This document shows, one piece after another, positions 9,337-17,703 of a stretch of 64,000 nucleotides of DNA (positions within the stretch are counted from its first letter, which is position 1; every line of letters begins with the position of its first letter). The translations under genes were made by a program, and so were the position numbers. The notes below the pieces were generated by a model. It was given only the letters and a program-made list of their open reading frames with translations, was not told the origin of the DNA and made no database searches. The stretch covers positions 1 through 64,000 of the forward strand of contig NZ_FULE01000018.1 in NCBI RefSeq assembly GCF_900163965.1. Reading direction: 5' to 3'. Origin of the DNA: Vibrio ruber DSM 16370. GTDB taxonomy: Bacteria > Pseudomonadota > Gammaproteobacteria > Enterobacterales > Vibrionaceae.

Positions 9337-10104
9337 ATGGATTTAATTCATAGTGTTATCCTTGGATTGGTTGAAGGTATTACCGAATTTTTACCGATAT
9401 CATCAACCGGACATTTAATTATCGTCAGTGATTGGCTTGGCTTACCTCAGACAGATAGTAATAAAGCTTTTGAAGTGATTATTCAGCTTTCTGCCATTCT
9501 GGCTGTGGTGACCAATTATAAAGAGCGTTTCCATACCCGGTATATGGCGTTATGGATGAAAGTTATCATTGCATTTTTACCCATCGCAACCATCGGCTTT
9601 CTGTTTCAAAATCAAGTGAAAGCGTTATTTACCATTCAGGTTGTACCGATCATGTTTATTGTCGGAGGGATTATTTTTCTGCTTGTGGAGCGTTTCTTGA
9701 AAAATCATGCCCCGACGGCTGAAACATTGGATGAGATTAGTTATCGGCAAGCAATTTGGGTGGGGGTTGCTCAGGTGTTTGCTTTAGTGCCGGGAACCAG
9801 CCGTGCCGGTTCGACGATCATTGGTGCTTTACTCGCAGGCGTGGGGCGTAAAGCCAGCGCTGAGTTCTCATTTTTATTGGCTTTGCCCGTGATGATTGCG
9901 GCAGGAGGCCTTGATCTGTTGAATAACTATCATCATTTTCAAGGTGAAAAATCCTTGCCCTTGATTGTTGGCTTCGTCACCTCTTATATCGCCGCCTGGG
10001 TTGTTATGAAAGTTTTCCTCGTTTTCCTGAACCGTTTTACGTTTAATGCATTCGGTATCTACCGCATTCTCTTTGGCTGCATTTTACTCTATTGGGCTTA
10101 TTAG
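9337..10104 (+). CDS. uppP: Undecaprenyl-diphosphatase UppP (BacA)
   Basis: Integral membrane phosphatase that recycles undecaprenyl pyrophosphate, the lipid carrier for peptidoglycan and other glycans. The 255-aa protein has the two BacA signatures: GLVEGITEFLPISSTGHLI (residues about 10-28, with the catalytic glutamates) and LVPGTSRAGSTIIGALLAG (about 149-167). About seven or eight membrane segments are visible. It is slightly shorter than E. coli BacA (273 aa). Confidence 0.96.
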   Translation: MDLIHSVILGLVEGITEFLPISSTGHLIIVSDWLGLPQTDSNKAFEVIIQLSAILAVVTNYKERFHTRYMALWMKVIIAFLPIATIGFLFQNQVKALFTIQVVPIMFIVGGIIFLLVERFLKNHAPTAETLDEISYRQAIWVGVAQVFALVPGTSRAGSTIIGALLAGVGRKASAEFSFLLALPVMIAAGGLDLLNNYHHFQGEKSLPLIVGFVTSYIAAWVVMKVFLVFLNRFTFNAFGIYRILFGCILLYWAY

Positions 10105-10255
10105 TCGGGCGAGTCGTCACCTCGGAGGTCTATCAGATCATCGCCTTTTTGAATGCAATTGTTGTTAAACAGACTGATGGTATAAGAAAGAGGTTCTTTC
10201 AGAGCATTTTTGATAGACTTCCCGATAATTCTATTTGAAATCACAAGTGAGCGTC

Positions 10256-10537
10256 ATGCGAGTATTTGCTTTAACACTGACACTACTTTTAATGCTGCTC
10301 CAGTATTCACTGTGGTTTGGCAAAAATGGGTTTTCTGATCTTCATCGCATCTCTGATGAAATCGAAACCCAGCGTTCTGTCAATGTCAATTTACAAAAAA
10401 GAAATAAAGAAATGTATGCAGAAATCGATGATTTACGTCAAGGGCTGGATGCGATTGAAGAAAGAGCAAGACATGAGCTTGGAATGGTGAAAGAGGGTGA
10501 AACGTTTTACCGTGTGATCAATGAGGATCAGCCCTAG
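10256..10537 (+). CDS. ftsB: Cell division protein FtsB
   Basis: Bitopic divisome protein that pairs with FtsL and FtsQ. The ATG at 10256 gives 93 aa starting [25 protein letters not shown], the E. coli-like N-terminal membrane segment. The in-frame TTG at 10235 would add seven unlikely residues. A coiled coil (residues about 30-70, [20 protein letters not shown]) and the conserved [20 protein letters not shown] tail follow. The TAG stop directly abuts the ispD ATG. Confidence 0.95.
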   Translation: MRVFALTLTLLLMLLQYSLWFGKNGFSDLHRISDEIETQRSVNVNLQKRNKEMYAEIDDLRQGLDAIEERARHELGMVKEGETFYRVINEDQP

Positions 10538-11233
10538 ATGGAACAAGAACTTATTTCAGTGGTGATTCCTGCTGCCGGTGTCGGTCGTCGGATGTTAACC
10601 GATAAACCGAAGCAATATTTACCGATTCACGGCAAAACAATACTGGAACATACGGTCGAAAAGCTGCGTGCCCATCCACGAGTTGGCAAGGTGGTGATTG
10701 CCGTCAGTGATGATGATCCCTATTTCAGTCAGTTATCCCTTGCTGCTGATCCTGATATTGTGCGGGTTTCCGGTGGTCAGGAACGTTCAGACTCTGTTTT
10801 CGCAGCGCTTGAGTATTTGGTGAAGTATAGACCGACAACATGGGTGATGGTGCATGATGCTGCGCGTCCATGTGTCCGATTGAGTGATATTGAGCGGTTA
10901 ATTGCTACGGTCATAGCTGATGGTGTCGGTGGCATACTGGCAACGCCGGTTCGGGATACGATGAAGCGTACGGGTCATAACCAGAATATTGTCGCAACCG
11001 TAGAACGGGAAAACCTCTGGCATGCATTAACCCCTCAAATGTTCCGGACTGCTGAGTTGCATCTGGCTTTATCCCGTGTCATTAGTCAGCATATTGCGGT
11101 GACTGATGAAGCTTCAGTCATGGAATGGCATGGTGACCAACCATCTATCGTTTTGGGGCATGCCGATAATATTAAAGTGACGCAACCTGAAGATTTAGCA
11201 CTGGCTGAGTTTTATCTCAGCCGTGAGTCGTAA
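10538..11233 (+). CDS. ispD: 2-C-methyl-D-erythritol 4-phosphate cytidylyltransferase
   Basis: Couples CTP to MEP in the non-mevalonate isoprenoid pathway. The 231-aa protein shows the nucleotidyltransferase start [23 protein letters not shown] with its glycine-rich CTP loop, then [10 protein letters not shown] and the C-terminal [11 protein letters not shown] region. It follows ftsB with no spacer, and ispF is 20 bp downstream, so two steps of the pathway are co-transcribed. Confidence 0.97.
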   Translation: MEQELISVVIPAAGVGRRMLTDKPKQYLPIHGKTILEHTVEKLRAHPRVGKVVIAVSDDDPYFSQLSLAADPDIVRVSGGQERSDSVFAALEYLVKYRPTTWVMVHDAARPCVRLSDIERLIATVIADGVGGILATPVRDTMKRTGHNQNIVATVERENLWHALTPQMFRTAELHLALSRVISQHIAVTDEASVMEWHGDQPSIVLGHADNIKVTQPEDLALAEFYLSRES

Positions 11234-11253
11234 ATAAAGCAGTAAGGAAGGTT

Positions 11254-11727
11254 ATGTTTAGAATTGGTCACGGATTTGATGTTCATAAATTTGGTGGTGA
11301 AGGCCCGGTAATCATTGGTGGTGTGTCTATTCCTTATGAACAGGGGCTGTTGGCTCATTCCGACGGTGACGTTGCTTTGCATGCATTAACCGATGCACTA
11401 CTGGGGGCTATTGCCGCCGGGGATATCGGACGCCATTTCCCGGATACGGATGAACAGTGGAAAGGTGCCGACAGTCGCGCACTGCTACGGTCGGTTTATC
11501 AGAAAGTCATCGCCCATGGTTATCGACTGGGCAATGCAGACATCACCATTATTGCTCAGGCACCGAAAATGGCGTCTTACATTGATCAGATGCGCGCGTT
11601 GATTGCTGATGATTTGGCGACCGATATCAGCCATATCAATGTGAAAGCGACCACGACAGAGCGGTTGGGATTTACCGGGCGTAAGGAAGGAATCGCCTGT
11701 GAAGCCGTTGTATTATTGATGAAGTGA
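11254..11727 (+). CDS. ispF: 2-C-methyl-D-erythritol 2,4-cyclodiphosphate synthase
   Basis: Zinc-dependent trimeric enzyme that cyclises CDP-ME-2-phosphate to MEcPP. The 157-aa protein begins [20 protein letters not shown], where the Asp and His of GFDVH bind zinc, and continues with [19 protein letters not shown] and the C-terminal [25 protein letters not shown] precedes the ATG. It is part of the ftsB-ispD-ispF run. Confidence 0.97.
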   Translation: MFRIGHGFDVHKFGGEGPVIIGGVSIPYEQGLLAHSDGDVALHALTDALLGAIAAGDIGRHFPDTDEQWKGADSRALLRSVYQKVIAHGYRLGNADITIIAQAPKMASYIDQMRALIADDLATDISHINVKATTTERLGFTGRKEGIACEAVVLLMK

Positions 11728-11806
11728 TTTGTTCATTGAGTCAGAGATTTAGTTGTAAATAACCCCGTCAGGGGGATGGCTTGACCATCATAGCGAGGAT
11801 ATCCGA

Positions 11807-12853
11807 ATGGATGATGTTTTAGCCAATTTGGCCTATTTGTACGGGAAACCCACTGCAAAAGCTAAAATTAAAGCAAAACCAGAACACTTTATTGTTACGG
11901 AAGAACTTGGGTTTCCATTGGATGGTGTTGGTGAACACCTGATGGTTCGTATTCGTAAGACCGGAGAAAATACCAGTTTTGTTGCCAATGAGTTAGCCAA
12001 GGCATGTGGTGTGAAGTCGAAAGACGTAAGCTGGGCGGGTTTAAAAGATCGTCATGCGGTCACCGAGCAATGGTTGAGTGTTCACTTACCGAAAGGGGAC
12101 ACGCCAGACTTTGCTGATTTTCTGACGCGGTACCCTCATATTAAGATTCTTGAAACCACTCGCCACCTGCGTAAATTAAGGCCGGGTGATCTCCGGGGCA
12201 ATCATTTTCAGATTACATTAACTGAAGTGTCGGATATGACGGATGTCGAGCAGCGGTTGAATAGGATTGGCAAACAAGCTGTGCCGAACTATTTTGGTGC
12301 ACAACGTTTCGGTCATCAGGGCAATAACGTGAATGAAGCCCGACGCTGGGGCCGGGAGAATGTCCGGACTCGTAATCAGAATCAGCGCAGCCTGTACCTT
12401 TCTGCCGCGCGTTCTTGGATCTTTAACCAAATCGTCTCAGAACGAATTTCAAAAGGCTGTTTTCATCATTTGATTGATGGTGACATCGTATTGCAAGGGA
12501 ATGAACAGTTCCGGGTTGAAGGGGAGGAGATGCTGGCACAGTGGCAAGAGCACGTGACTCAGTGTCATGCCGATATTTCAGCCGCACTGGCCGGAGATAA
12601 TGCCCTACCGACCAGTCACGAGGCGCTCGCTCTGGAGCAGCGGTTTGTTGATGATGAGCCTGACTTAATGAAATTGATTCGGGGTAACCGAATGAAGCAT
12701 GAAAGGCGGAATATTGCTCTCAAACCTCGGCAACTGGATTGGAAGCTGGGAAAAAATGAGGTTATATTGAGTTTTGCGCTTGATGCGGGATGCTTTGCCA
12801 CTTCTTTAATCCGAGAATTAATCGAAGAAGTACCTGTGAAAAGGGAGTTCTAA
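11807..12853 (+). CDS. truD: tRNA pseudouridine(13) synthase TruD
   Basis: Makes pseudouridine at position 13 of tRNA-Glu. The 348-aa protein carries the TruD family motif SWAGLKDRHAVTEQWLSV with the catalytic Asp at about residue 80, the RPGDLRGNHFQI segment, VPNYFGAQRFGHQGNN, and the family C-terminal EVILSFALDAGCFATSLIREL. It ends three bases before surE and shares the conserved ispF-truD-surE-pcm order. Confidence 0.96.
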   Translation: MDDVLANLAYLYGKPTAKAKIKAKPEHFIVTEELGFPLDGVGEHLMVRIRKTGENTSFVANELAKACGVKSKDVSWAGLKDRHAVTEQWLSVHLPKGDTPDFADFLTRYPHIKILETTRHLRKLRPGDLRGNHFQITLTEVSDMTDVEQRLNRIGKQAVPNYFGAQRFGHQGNNVNEARRWGRENVRTRNQNQRSLYLSAARSWIFNQIVSERISKGCFHHLIDGDIVLQGNEQFRVEGEEMLAQWQEHVTQCHADISAALAGDNALPTSHEALALEQRFVDDEPDLMKLIRGNRMKHERRNIALKPRQLDWKLGKNEVILSFALDAGCFATSLIRELIEEVPVKREF

Positions 12854-12856
12854 CTG

Positions 12857-13597
12857 ATGAAAATTTTGTTGAGCAATGATGATGGCGTCTATGCTCGGGG
12901 AATTAATACTTTAGCCGAAGCATTGTCTGATTTGGCTGAAGTGGTGGTTGTGGCACCGGATCGAAATCGTTCCGGAGCATCGAACTCTCTGACACTGGAG
13001 CAACCACTGCGTATTCAGCAAATTGCGCCGGAGGTATACTCCGTTCAGGGGACACCAACGGATTGTGTTCACTTTGCTTTGAACGAATTAATGAAAGATG
13101 CTTTACCGGATCTGGTTTTGAGCGGTATTAATCATGGCGCGAATTTAGGCGATGATGTTTTTTATTCGGGGACGGTTGCAGCAGCAATGGAAGGGCATTT
13201 TTTAGGCGTTCAATCTATCGCATTCTCGTTGGTGGGTGAGACACATTTTGACACCGCTGCGCATATTGCCCGCCAGATAGTGAAACAGCACCTGCATTCT
13301 CCGATTCCGACCAATCGACTGCTGAATATCAATATTCCTGATCGACCATTGGAACAAATCAACGGTATGAAGGTGACTCGCTTGGGCGCTCGTCATCATG
13401 CTGAGAGTATGATTCGGCAAAAAGATCCGCGTGGACACGATATCTACTGGTTAGGGCCTCCGGGAAAAGAGCAGGATGCCGGAGAAGGCACTGATTTTTA
13501 TACCGTTGATCATGGTGTCGTTTCGATCTCACCATTACAGGTGGATCTGACTGCTCATGAGTCGATTCATGCGATGACGGATTGGTTGGAAAGGTAG
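12857..13597 (+). CDS. surE: 5'/3'-nucleotidase SurE
   Basis: Metal-dependent nucleoside monophosphate phosphatase, linked to stationary-phase survival. The 246-aa protein has the SurE signature [13 protein letters not shown] (metal-binding DD at residues 8-9), [13 protein letters not shown], and the [25 protein letters not shown] block. It lies 3 bp behind truD and just ahead of pcm, an association seen across gamma-proteobacteria. Confidence 0.97.
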   Translation: MKILLSNDDGVYARGINTLAEALSDLAEVVVVAPDRNRSGASNSLTLEQPLRIQQIAPEVYSVQGTPTDCVHFALNELMKDALPDLVLSGINHGANLGDDVFYSGTVAAAMEGHFLGVQSIAFSLVGETHFDTAAHIARQIVKQHLHSPIPTNRLLNINIPDRPLEQINGMKVTRLGARHHAESMIRQKDPRGHDIYWLGPPGKEQDAGEGTDFYTVDHGVVSISPLQVDLTAHESIHAMTDWLER

Positions 13598-13602
13598 TTG
13601 GC

Positions 13603-14229
13603 ATGTCAAATTCACTCGCTGATAAGCTGATCGACTTTCTTGTCACAAACGGCATTGAAGATTTACGTGTTCTGGACATTATGCGTCAGTTACCGAGAGA
13701 GAATTTCGTTTCACAGGCGATGGTTCATCAGGCGTATGAAAATAATGCACTGCCGATAGGGTTGGGACAAACTATTTCTCAGCCTTATATTGTTGCCAAA
13801 ATGACTCAGTTATTAGCACTGACACCGACAAGCCGAGTCTTGGAAATAGGAACCGGCTCTGGGTATCAGACAGCGGTGTTGGCAGGTTTAGTTGAGCATG
13901 TGTGCTCGATTGAGCGAATTAAAACGTTGCAATGGGAAGCAAAGCGTCGCCTCAGACAACTGGATATTTACAATGTATCTATGAAGCATGGCGATGGCTG
14001 GCAGGGATGGCGCACCAAGGCACCTTTTGATGCCATTATAGTGACAGCTGCTGCTTCTGAAGTACCTCAGGCGTTGTTGGAACAGCTGGCTGACGGAGGT
14101 CGATTGGTGATCCCCGTTGGCAGTGACGAGCAACAGCTTCTGAGAATAACCCGGAATGATGAATCATTTCATTCAGAAATTATTGAAATGGTTCGGTTCG
14201 TTCCTTTAGTTGCAGGTGATTTAGCCTAA
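13603..14229 (+). CDS. pcm: Protein-L-isoaspartate O-methyltransferase
   Basis: SAM-dependent repair of isoaspartyl residues in aged proteins. The start at 13603 gives [14 protein letters not shown] and 208 aa, exactly the E. coli length, with SD GGAAAGG about 10 bases upstream. A TTG at 13582 would overlap surE and add seven residues, and is rejected. The SAM-binding motif [17 protein letters not shown] (about residue 80) and [17 protein letters not shown] are visible. nlpD follows after two bases. Confidence 0.96.
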   Translation: MSNSLADKLIDFLVTNGIEDLRVLDIMRQLPRENFVSQAMVHQAYENNALPIGLGQTISQPYIVAKMTQLLALTPTSRVLEIGTGSGYQTAVLAGLVEHVCSIERIKTLQWEAKRRLRQLDIYNVSMKHGDGWQGWRTKAPFDAIIVTAAASEVPQALLEQLADGGRLVIPVGSDEQQLLRITRNDESFHSEIIEMVRFVPLVAGDLA

Positions 14230-14231
14230 CG

Positions 14232-15140
14232 ATGAGAAGCAGCATCAGACTTTTAATTTTGGCCGTTTTATCAATCTATCTGATGGGATGTGTCGCGACA
14301 TCACCCGCGCCGGTGTCTGACGTAAAGAAGGCTTCCCGGGGAAGTTACCGAGGGAGTTATTATCAAGTTAAGAAAGGAGATACGCTTTACTTTATTGCTT
14401 ATCTTACCGATAAGAATGTAGAAGATTTGATCAGTTATAACCATCTTTCCCCCCCTTATACAATCTATCCCGGTCAAAAATTACACTTGTGGAAACCCGC
14501 TTATACTCCCCCCTCTTACGGGAAGTCTCAATCCGCTGCTGTAAGTAAAAATGGGATAGGGATCAAAGGTTCTGATGAAGTGTTAACTAATGTCTCATTA
14601 AAAGATTCTAAGAATAAGCAAATCTCTAACAATTTAGAGAATAAATATGACAAAGTTAAAAAACCGTCAGGTAAAAGTATTGAATCTTCACAATCAAAGG
14701 GGTATGGTGAATCCGAAGGTAAAGAAAATGTTAATTCTAATTTACCAACTACTAATTTAGTACATGCCACAAAAATTGACAGGTGGTTATGGCCAACGAA
14801 AGGGAGGGTTATCCGACAATTTTCAGCTATTGATCAGGGGAACAAAGGGATTGATATTGCAGGGCAGCGAGGTCAGTCCGTCGTATCTTCCGCAGCAGGA
14901 ACCGTTGTTTACTCGGGGAATGCTTTAAGAGGTTACGGTAATCTCGTGATTATTAAGCATAATGATAAATATCTTAGCGCATACGCGCACAATGATCGGT
15001 TGCTAGTGAGTGAGGGACAAAGTGTAAAAGCTGGCCAGAAAATCGCAACGATGGGAAGTTCCGGTACCAGCAGTGTTCGTTTACATTTTGAAATTCGCTA
15101 TCAGGGTAAGCCAGTGAATCCAAAGCGCTACTTACCATAA
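14232..15140 (+). CDS. nlpD: Murein hydrolase activator NlpD (LysM/M23 lipoprotein)
   Basis: Outer-membrane lipoprotein that activates the AmiC amidase during cell separation. The 302-aa protein has a lipobox (YLMGC, Cys19), a LysM domain (YYQVKKGDTLYFIAYLTDKN at about 43-85), and a C-terminal LytM/M23 domain. The catalytic set is degenerate: NKGIDIAG lacks the first His and VRLHFEI lacks HxH, as expected for an activator. The linker at about 100-175 is unusually rich in Lys, Ser and Asn and is AT-rich. E. coli rpoS has its main promoter inside nlpD, and the same is likely here. Confidence 0.94.
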   Translation: MRSSIRLLILAVLSIYLMGCVATSPAPVSDVKKASRGSYRGSYYQVKKGDTLYFIAYLTDKNVEDLISYNHLSPPYTIYPGQKLHLWKPAYTPPSYGKSQSAAVSKNGIGIKGSDEVLTNVSLKDSKNKQISNNLENKYDKVKKPSGKSIESSQSKGYGESEGKENVNSNLPTTNLVHATKIDRWLWPTKGRVIRQFSAIDQGNKGIDIAGQRGQSVVSSAAGTVVYSGNALRGYGNLVIIKHNDKYLSAYAHNDRLLVSEGQSVKAGQKIATMGSSGTSSVRLHFEIRYQGKPVNPKRYLP

Positions 15141-15221
15141 GTATTTGAATTGATAAGCGTAAGCACCATATAGCGACATTAAAAGTAGTAGTGTCTTGCT
15201 AGCTCGCCAGGGGGAGGCATC

Positions 15222-16208
15222 ATGAGTAAAAGCAATTCAGTAACTAAGGTCGATCAATTTGATTTTGATTCAGAAGCATTTGATCTCAATCCATTGGGTA
15301 ATGAGGTCAGTTCTGATTCTGTATCCGTCGAAACTCGGGAAGAGTATGAAGTTACTTCCAAGAGCTTAGACGCGACTCAACTCTATTTAGGCGAAATCGG
15401 TTTTTCTCCTTTGTTAACCGCAGAGGAAGAAATCTTGTACGCACGCCGGGCTCTCCGGGGTGATGAAGCCGCTCGTAAACGGATGATTGAGAGTAATCTA
15501 CGTCTCGTTGTCAAAATATCTCGCCGATATAGTAACCGTGGTCTGGCTTTGCTGGATCTGATCGAAGAAGGTAACCTCGGGTTGATTCGGGCCGTTGAAA
15601 AGTTTGATCCTGAAAGAGGATTTCGCTTTTCTACGTATGCAACTTGGTGGATCCGACAAACGATTGAACGGGCGTTGATGAATCAAACCAGAACGATTCG
15701 TTTACCTATTCACGTTGTCAAAGAACTTAATATTTATCTACGTACAGCACGTGAGTTGTCACAGAAGTTAGACCATGAACCAACAGCGGAAGATATTGCA
15801 CTTGAGCTGGATAAATCGGTTGATGATGTCAGTAAGATGCTCCGGCTGAACGAACGTATTAGTTCTGTTGATACGCCTATTGGTGGTGATGGTGATAAAG
15901 CATTACTGGATATCATTCCAGATGCGAAACACTATGATCCAGAATATTCGACAGAAGATGATGATATCAAGTCTTCGCTCTTACATTGGCTAGATGAACT
16001 GAATCCGAAACAAAAAGAAGTGTTGGCAAGACGTTTTGGTTTGCTCGGATATGAACCATCGACTTTGGAAGAAGTAGGAAAAGAGATCAATTTAACACGT
16101 GAGCGAGTTCGTCAAATCCAAGTCGAAGGGCTGCGTCGTTTGAGAGAAATTCTACTGAAACAAGGCTTGAACATGGAGTCTTTGTTTGATGTAGAGAGTG
16201 ATGAATAA
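15222..16208 (+). CDS. rpoS: RNA polymerase sigma factor RpoS
   Basis: General stress and stationary-phase sigma factor. The 328-aa protein (E. coli 330) has sigma-70 region 1.2 ([15 protein letters not shown] at about 52-66), region 2 ([27 protein letters not shown], then [13 protein letters not shown]), region 3, and region 4 ending in [22 protein letters not shown] strong SD (GGGGGAGG) precedes the ATG. It lies 82 bp behind nlpD and is followed by a terminator. Here pelI follows instead of mutS. Confidence 0.98.
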   Translation: MSKSNSVTKVDQFDFDSEAFDLNPLGNEVSSDSVSVETREEYEVTSKSLDATQLYLGEIGFSPLLTAEEEILYARRALRGDEAARKRMIESNLRLVVKISRRYSNRGLALLDLIEEGNLGLIRAVEKFDPERGFRFSTYATWWIRQTIERALMNQTRTIRLPIHVVKELNIYLRTARELSQKLDHEPTAEDIALELDKSVDDVSKMLRLNERISSVDTPIGGDGDKALLDIIPDAKHYDPEYSTEDDDIKSSLLHWLDELNPKQKEVLARRFGLLGYEPSTLEEVGKEINLTRERVRQIQVEGLRRLREILLKQGLNMESLFDVESDE

Positions 16209-16252
16209 TACATCATTTATTATTTAAAAATTAGTAACCGATCATTTTAAGT

Positions 16253-16283
16253 GAAACCCCGTTTGTACGGGGTTTCTATTTTT
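16253..16283 (+). terminator. Rho-independent terminator of rpoS
   Basis: The 9-bp perfect stem GAAACCCCG/CGGGGTTTC with loop TTTGTA is followed by TATTTTT. It lies 44 bp after the rpoS stop and also separates rpoS from the convergent lyase gene. Confidence 0.9.
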
Positions 16284-16301
16284 ATATTACAGATCAATTA
16301 A

Positions 16302-17351
16302 TTATAGTTTTCTGACATCTGATTGCGAGACATTACAGGCACTGGTATTCCATTTCTCACCTATTTTTTTCGACTCACCCTGACCTTTCTGAATGCCGAC
16401 ATATTCGACACAGACTTTTGGTTTTCCGGTTTTGTAGTTCTTGATTTTTAGATTTCTGATCGTGGCTGTATCTCGGTAGTTGCCATTGATACCAGCAATT
16501 GAACCAATTTTAGCATCCACTTTAACCCCATTGATCGAGAGGTATCTGGGGCCGCCATTATTGGTACAGTTTCCGCAAGAACGGTACAGTTTTCCGTGCT
16601 CTCCGGTGAGGGTGAAATTACCGAGGATTTCTGTGGTACTATTTTTCGAGTTGTGTTGGAACACTTTGTCAGGTTTTCCACCGGGGCCATTTTTACTGTT
16701 GTAGGCAACCCCACCGATAATGGTCATTTTTTTACCGTTATTGGTTGCAGCATCTTCACAGATATCTTCCCAAATGACATTTTGTAAGGTGCAGTTACCG
16801 GATTGACAATGTATCCCATCTGCACCGCCATTCCGAGAAATCCGGACATTTTTTACCGTTGCATTGTGTAAGGTGAGGACGGCTTTTTGTCCCTCTGCAT
16901 CTCCGTTACAATTTAGCCCGATTGTCTTGCCTTGGCAGTCAACGGTTTTGTTTTTTATTACGGCACCCGCGTAACACTCAGATGAACTGGCAGTGACTAA
17001 ACTGGTCGTTAAATAATTTTCTTCACTGGCATTTGTGCTGGTGTCATTTGAGATAAATGTATGATCCTGATCGTCTACTGCCTTGATCTGATAGTAATAA
17101 TCGGTGTAACCATCTGCTGTTGTATCTTCAAATGTTCTTTCGTCCGGGGTCAGAACCGCAATTCTTTCTCCTTCGTCCGATAATGTGGATTTCCGGTAAA
17201 CTTCCTGACGAACGATACGATCCTGATCCGACGACCAACTCAGGATTGTTTGTGCATCTTGCTGGTATAGCATGAGTGTCAGATCACTAGCCATTGCATA
17301 CTGACATGACAGAAATAAAAGCAGAACCGCCGTTGCTCGATGAATCATCAT
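16302..17351 (-). CDS. pelI: Secreted pectate lyase, PL3 family, with N-terminal FnIII-like domain (PelI-like)
   Basis: Cleaves polygalacturonate by beta-elimination outside the cell. The 349-aa protein has a Sec signal (MMIHRATAVLLLFLSCQYAMA), an FnIII-like domain (about 23-100, with YYYQIKAVD), and a PL3 beta-helix. PL3 hallmarks are IGLNCNGD, ADGIHC, the cysteine-flanked WEDICEDAAT, DKVFQHN, GKLYRSCGNC and NYRDTATI. Dickeya PelI has the same FnIII-PL3 layout and is a type II secretion substrate. Two KdgR-like operators lie upstream. The gene is 4.3 kb from the nearest other pectin-cluster boundary yet clearly belongs functionally with it. Calcium dependence is expected for the family. Confidence 0.92.
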   Translation of the reverse strand: MMIHRATAVLLLFLSCQYAMASDLTLMLYQQDAQTILSWSSDQDRIVRQEVYRKSTLSDEGERIAVLTPDERTFEDTTADGYTDYYYQIKAVDDQDHTFISNDTSTNASEENYLTTSLVTASSSECYAGAVIKNKTVDCQGKTIGLNCNGDAEGQKAVLTLHNATVKNVRISRNGGADGIHCQSGNCTLQNVIWEDICEDAATNNGKKMTIIGGVAYNSKNGPGGKPDKVFQHNSKNSTTEILGNFTLTGEHGKLYRSCGNCTNNGGPRYLSINGVKVDAKIGSIAGINGNYRDTATIRNLKIKNYKTGKPKVCVEYVGIQKGQGESKKIGEKWNTSACNVSQSDVRKL

Positions 17352-17431
17352 ATTTTTCCTTCTCTCTTTTTATATGGACAGGTTATTTTATATGGATGGG
17401 TTATAGATTCTTATCATGAATAATCTGAGTA

Positions 17432-17450
17432 AATGAAATACTCATTTATA
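17432..17450 (-). promoter_or_regulatory. KdgR-box-like palindrome upstream of pelI (distal to the start by 81 bp)
   Basis: AATGAAATACTCATTTATA matches 16 of 19 positions of the enterobacterial KdgR consensus as I remember it (AATRAAAYRNYRTTTYATT). It lies 81 bp ahead of the pelI start codon, a plausible promoter distance. Function is inferred only from similarity and context. Confidence 0.55.
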
Positions 17451-17475
17451 CTATTACCACTTGGCTTATAAAAAA

Positions 17476-17494
17476 TACAAAACATTGTTTCATT
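17476..17494 (-). promoter_or_regulatory. Strong KdgR-box-like palindrome upstream of pelI
   Basis: TACAAAACATTGTTTCATT matches 17 of 19 positions of the remembered KdgR consensus, including AAAAC and GTTTCATT. It is the best candidate in the window, 125 bp ahead of pelI. The rest of the 352-bp gap (17352-17703) holds no convincing gene. Confidence 0.65.
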
Positions 17495-17703
17495 TATGTG
17501 AGTTTATTGAATCATGGATCACTTATTTTGAAATTCTCACCTTTGTTACATACGGTCATGATCAGTTTTATAAAAGCTATCTGGAGCAAATCAATCGCCA
17601 TGTCGGTTATTGCATCCGGCTTGCAGTGTGATTGGCGAGGTGTTGTTGCTGAAAGGAATTTTATGACTTTTGTCGACGGCATACATTTGGTGTATGGCGG
17701 CCG

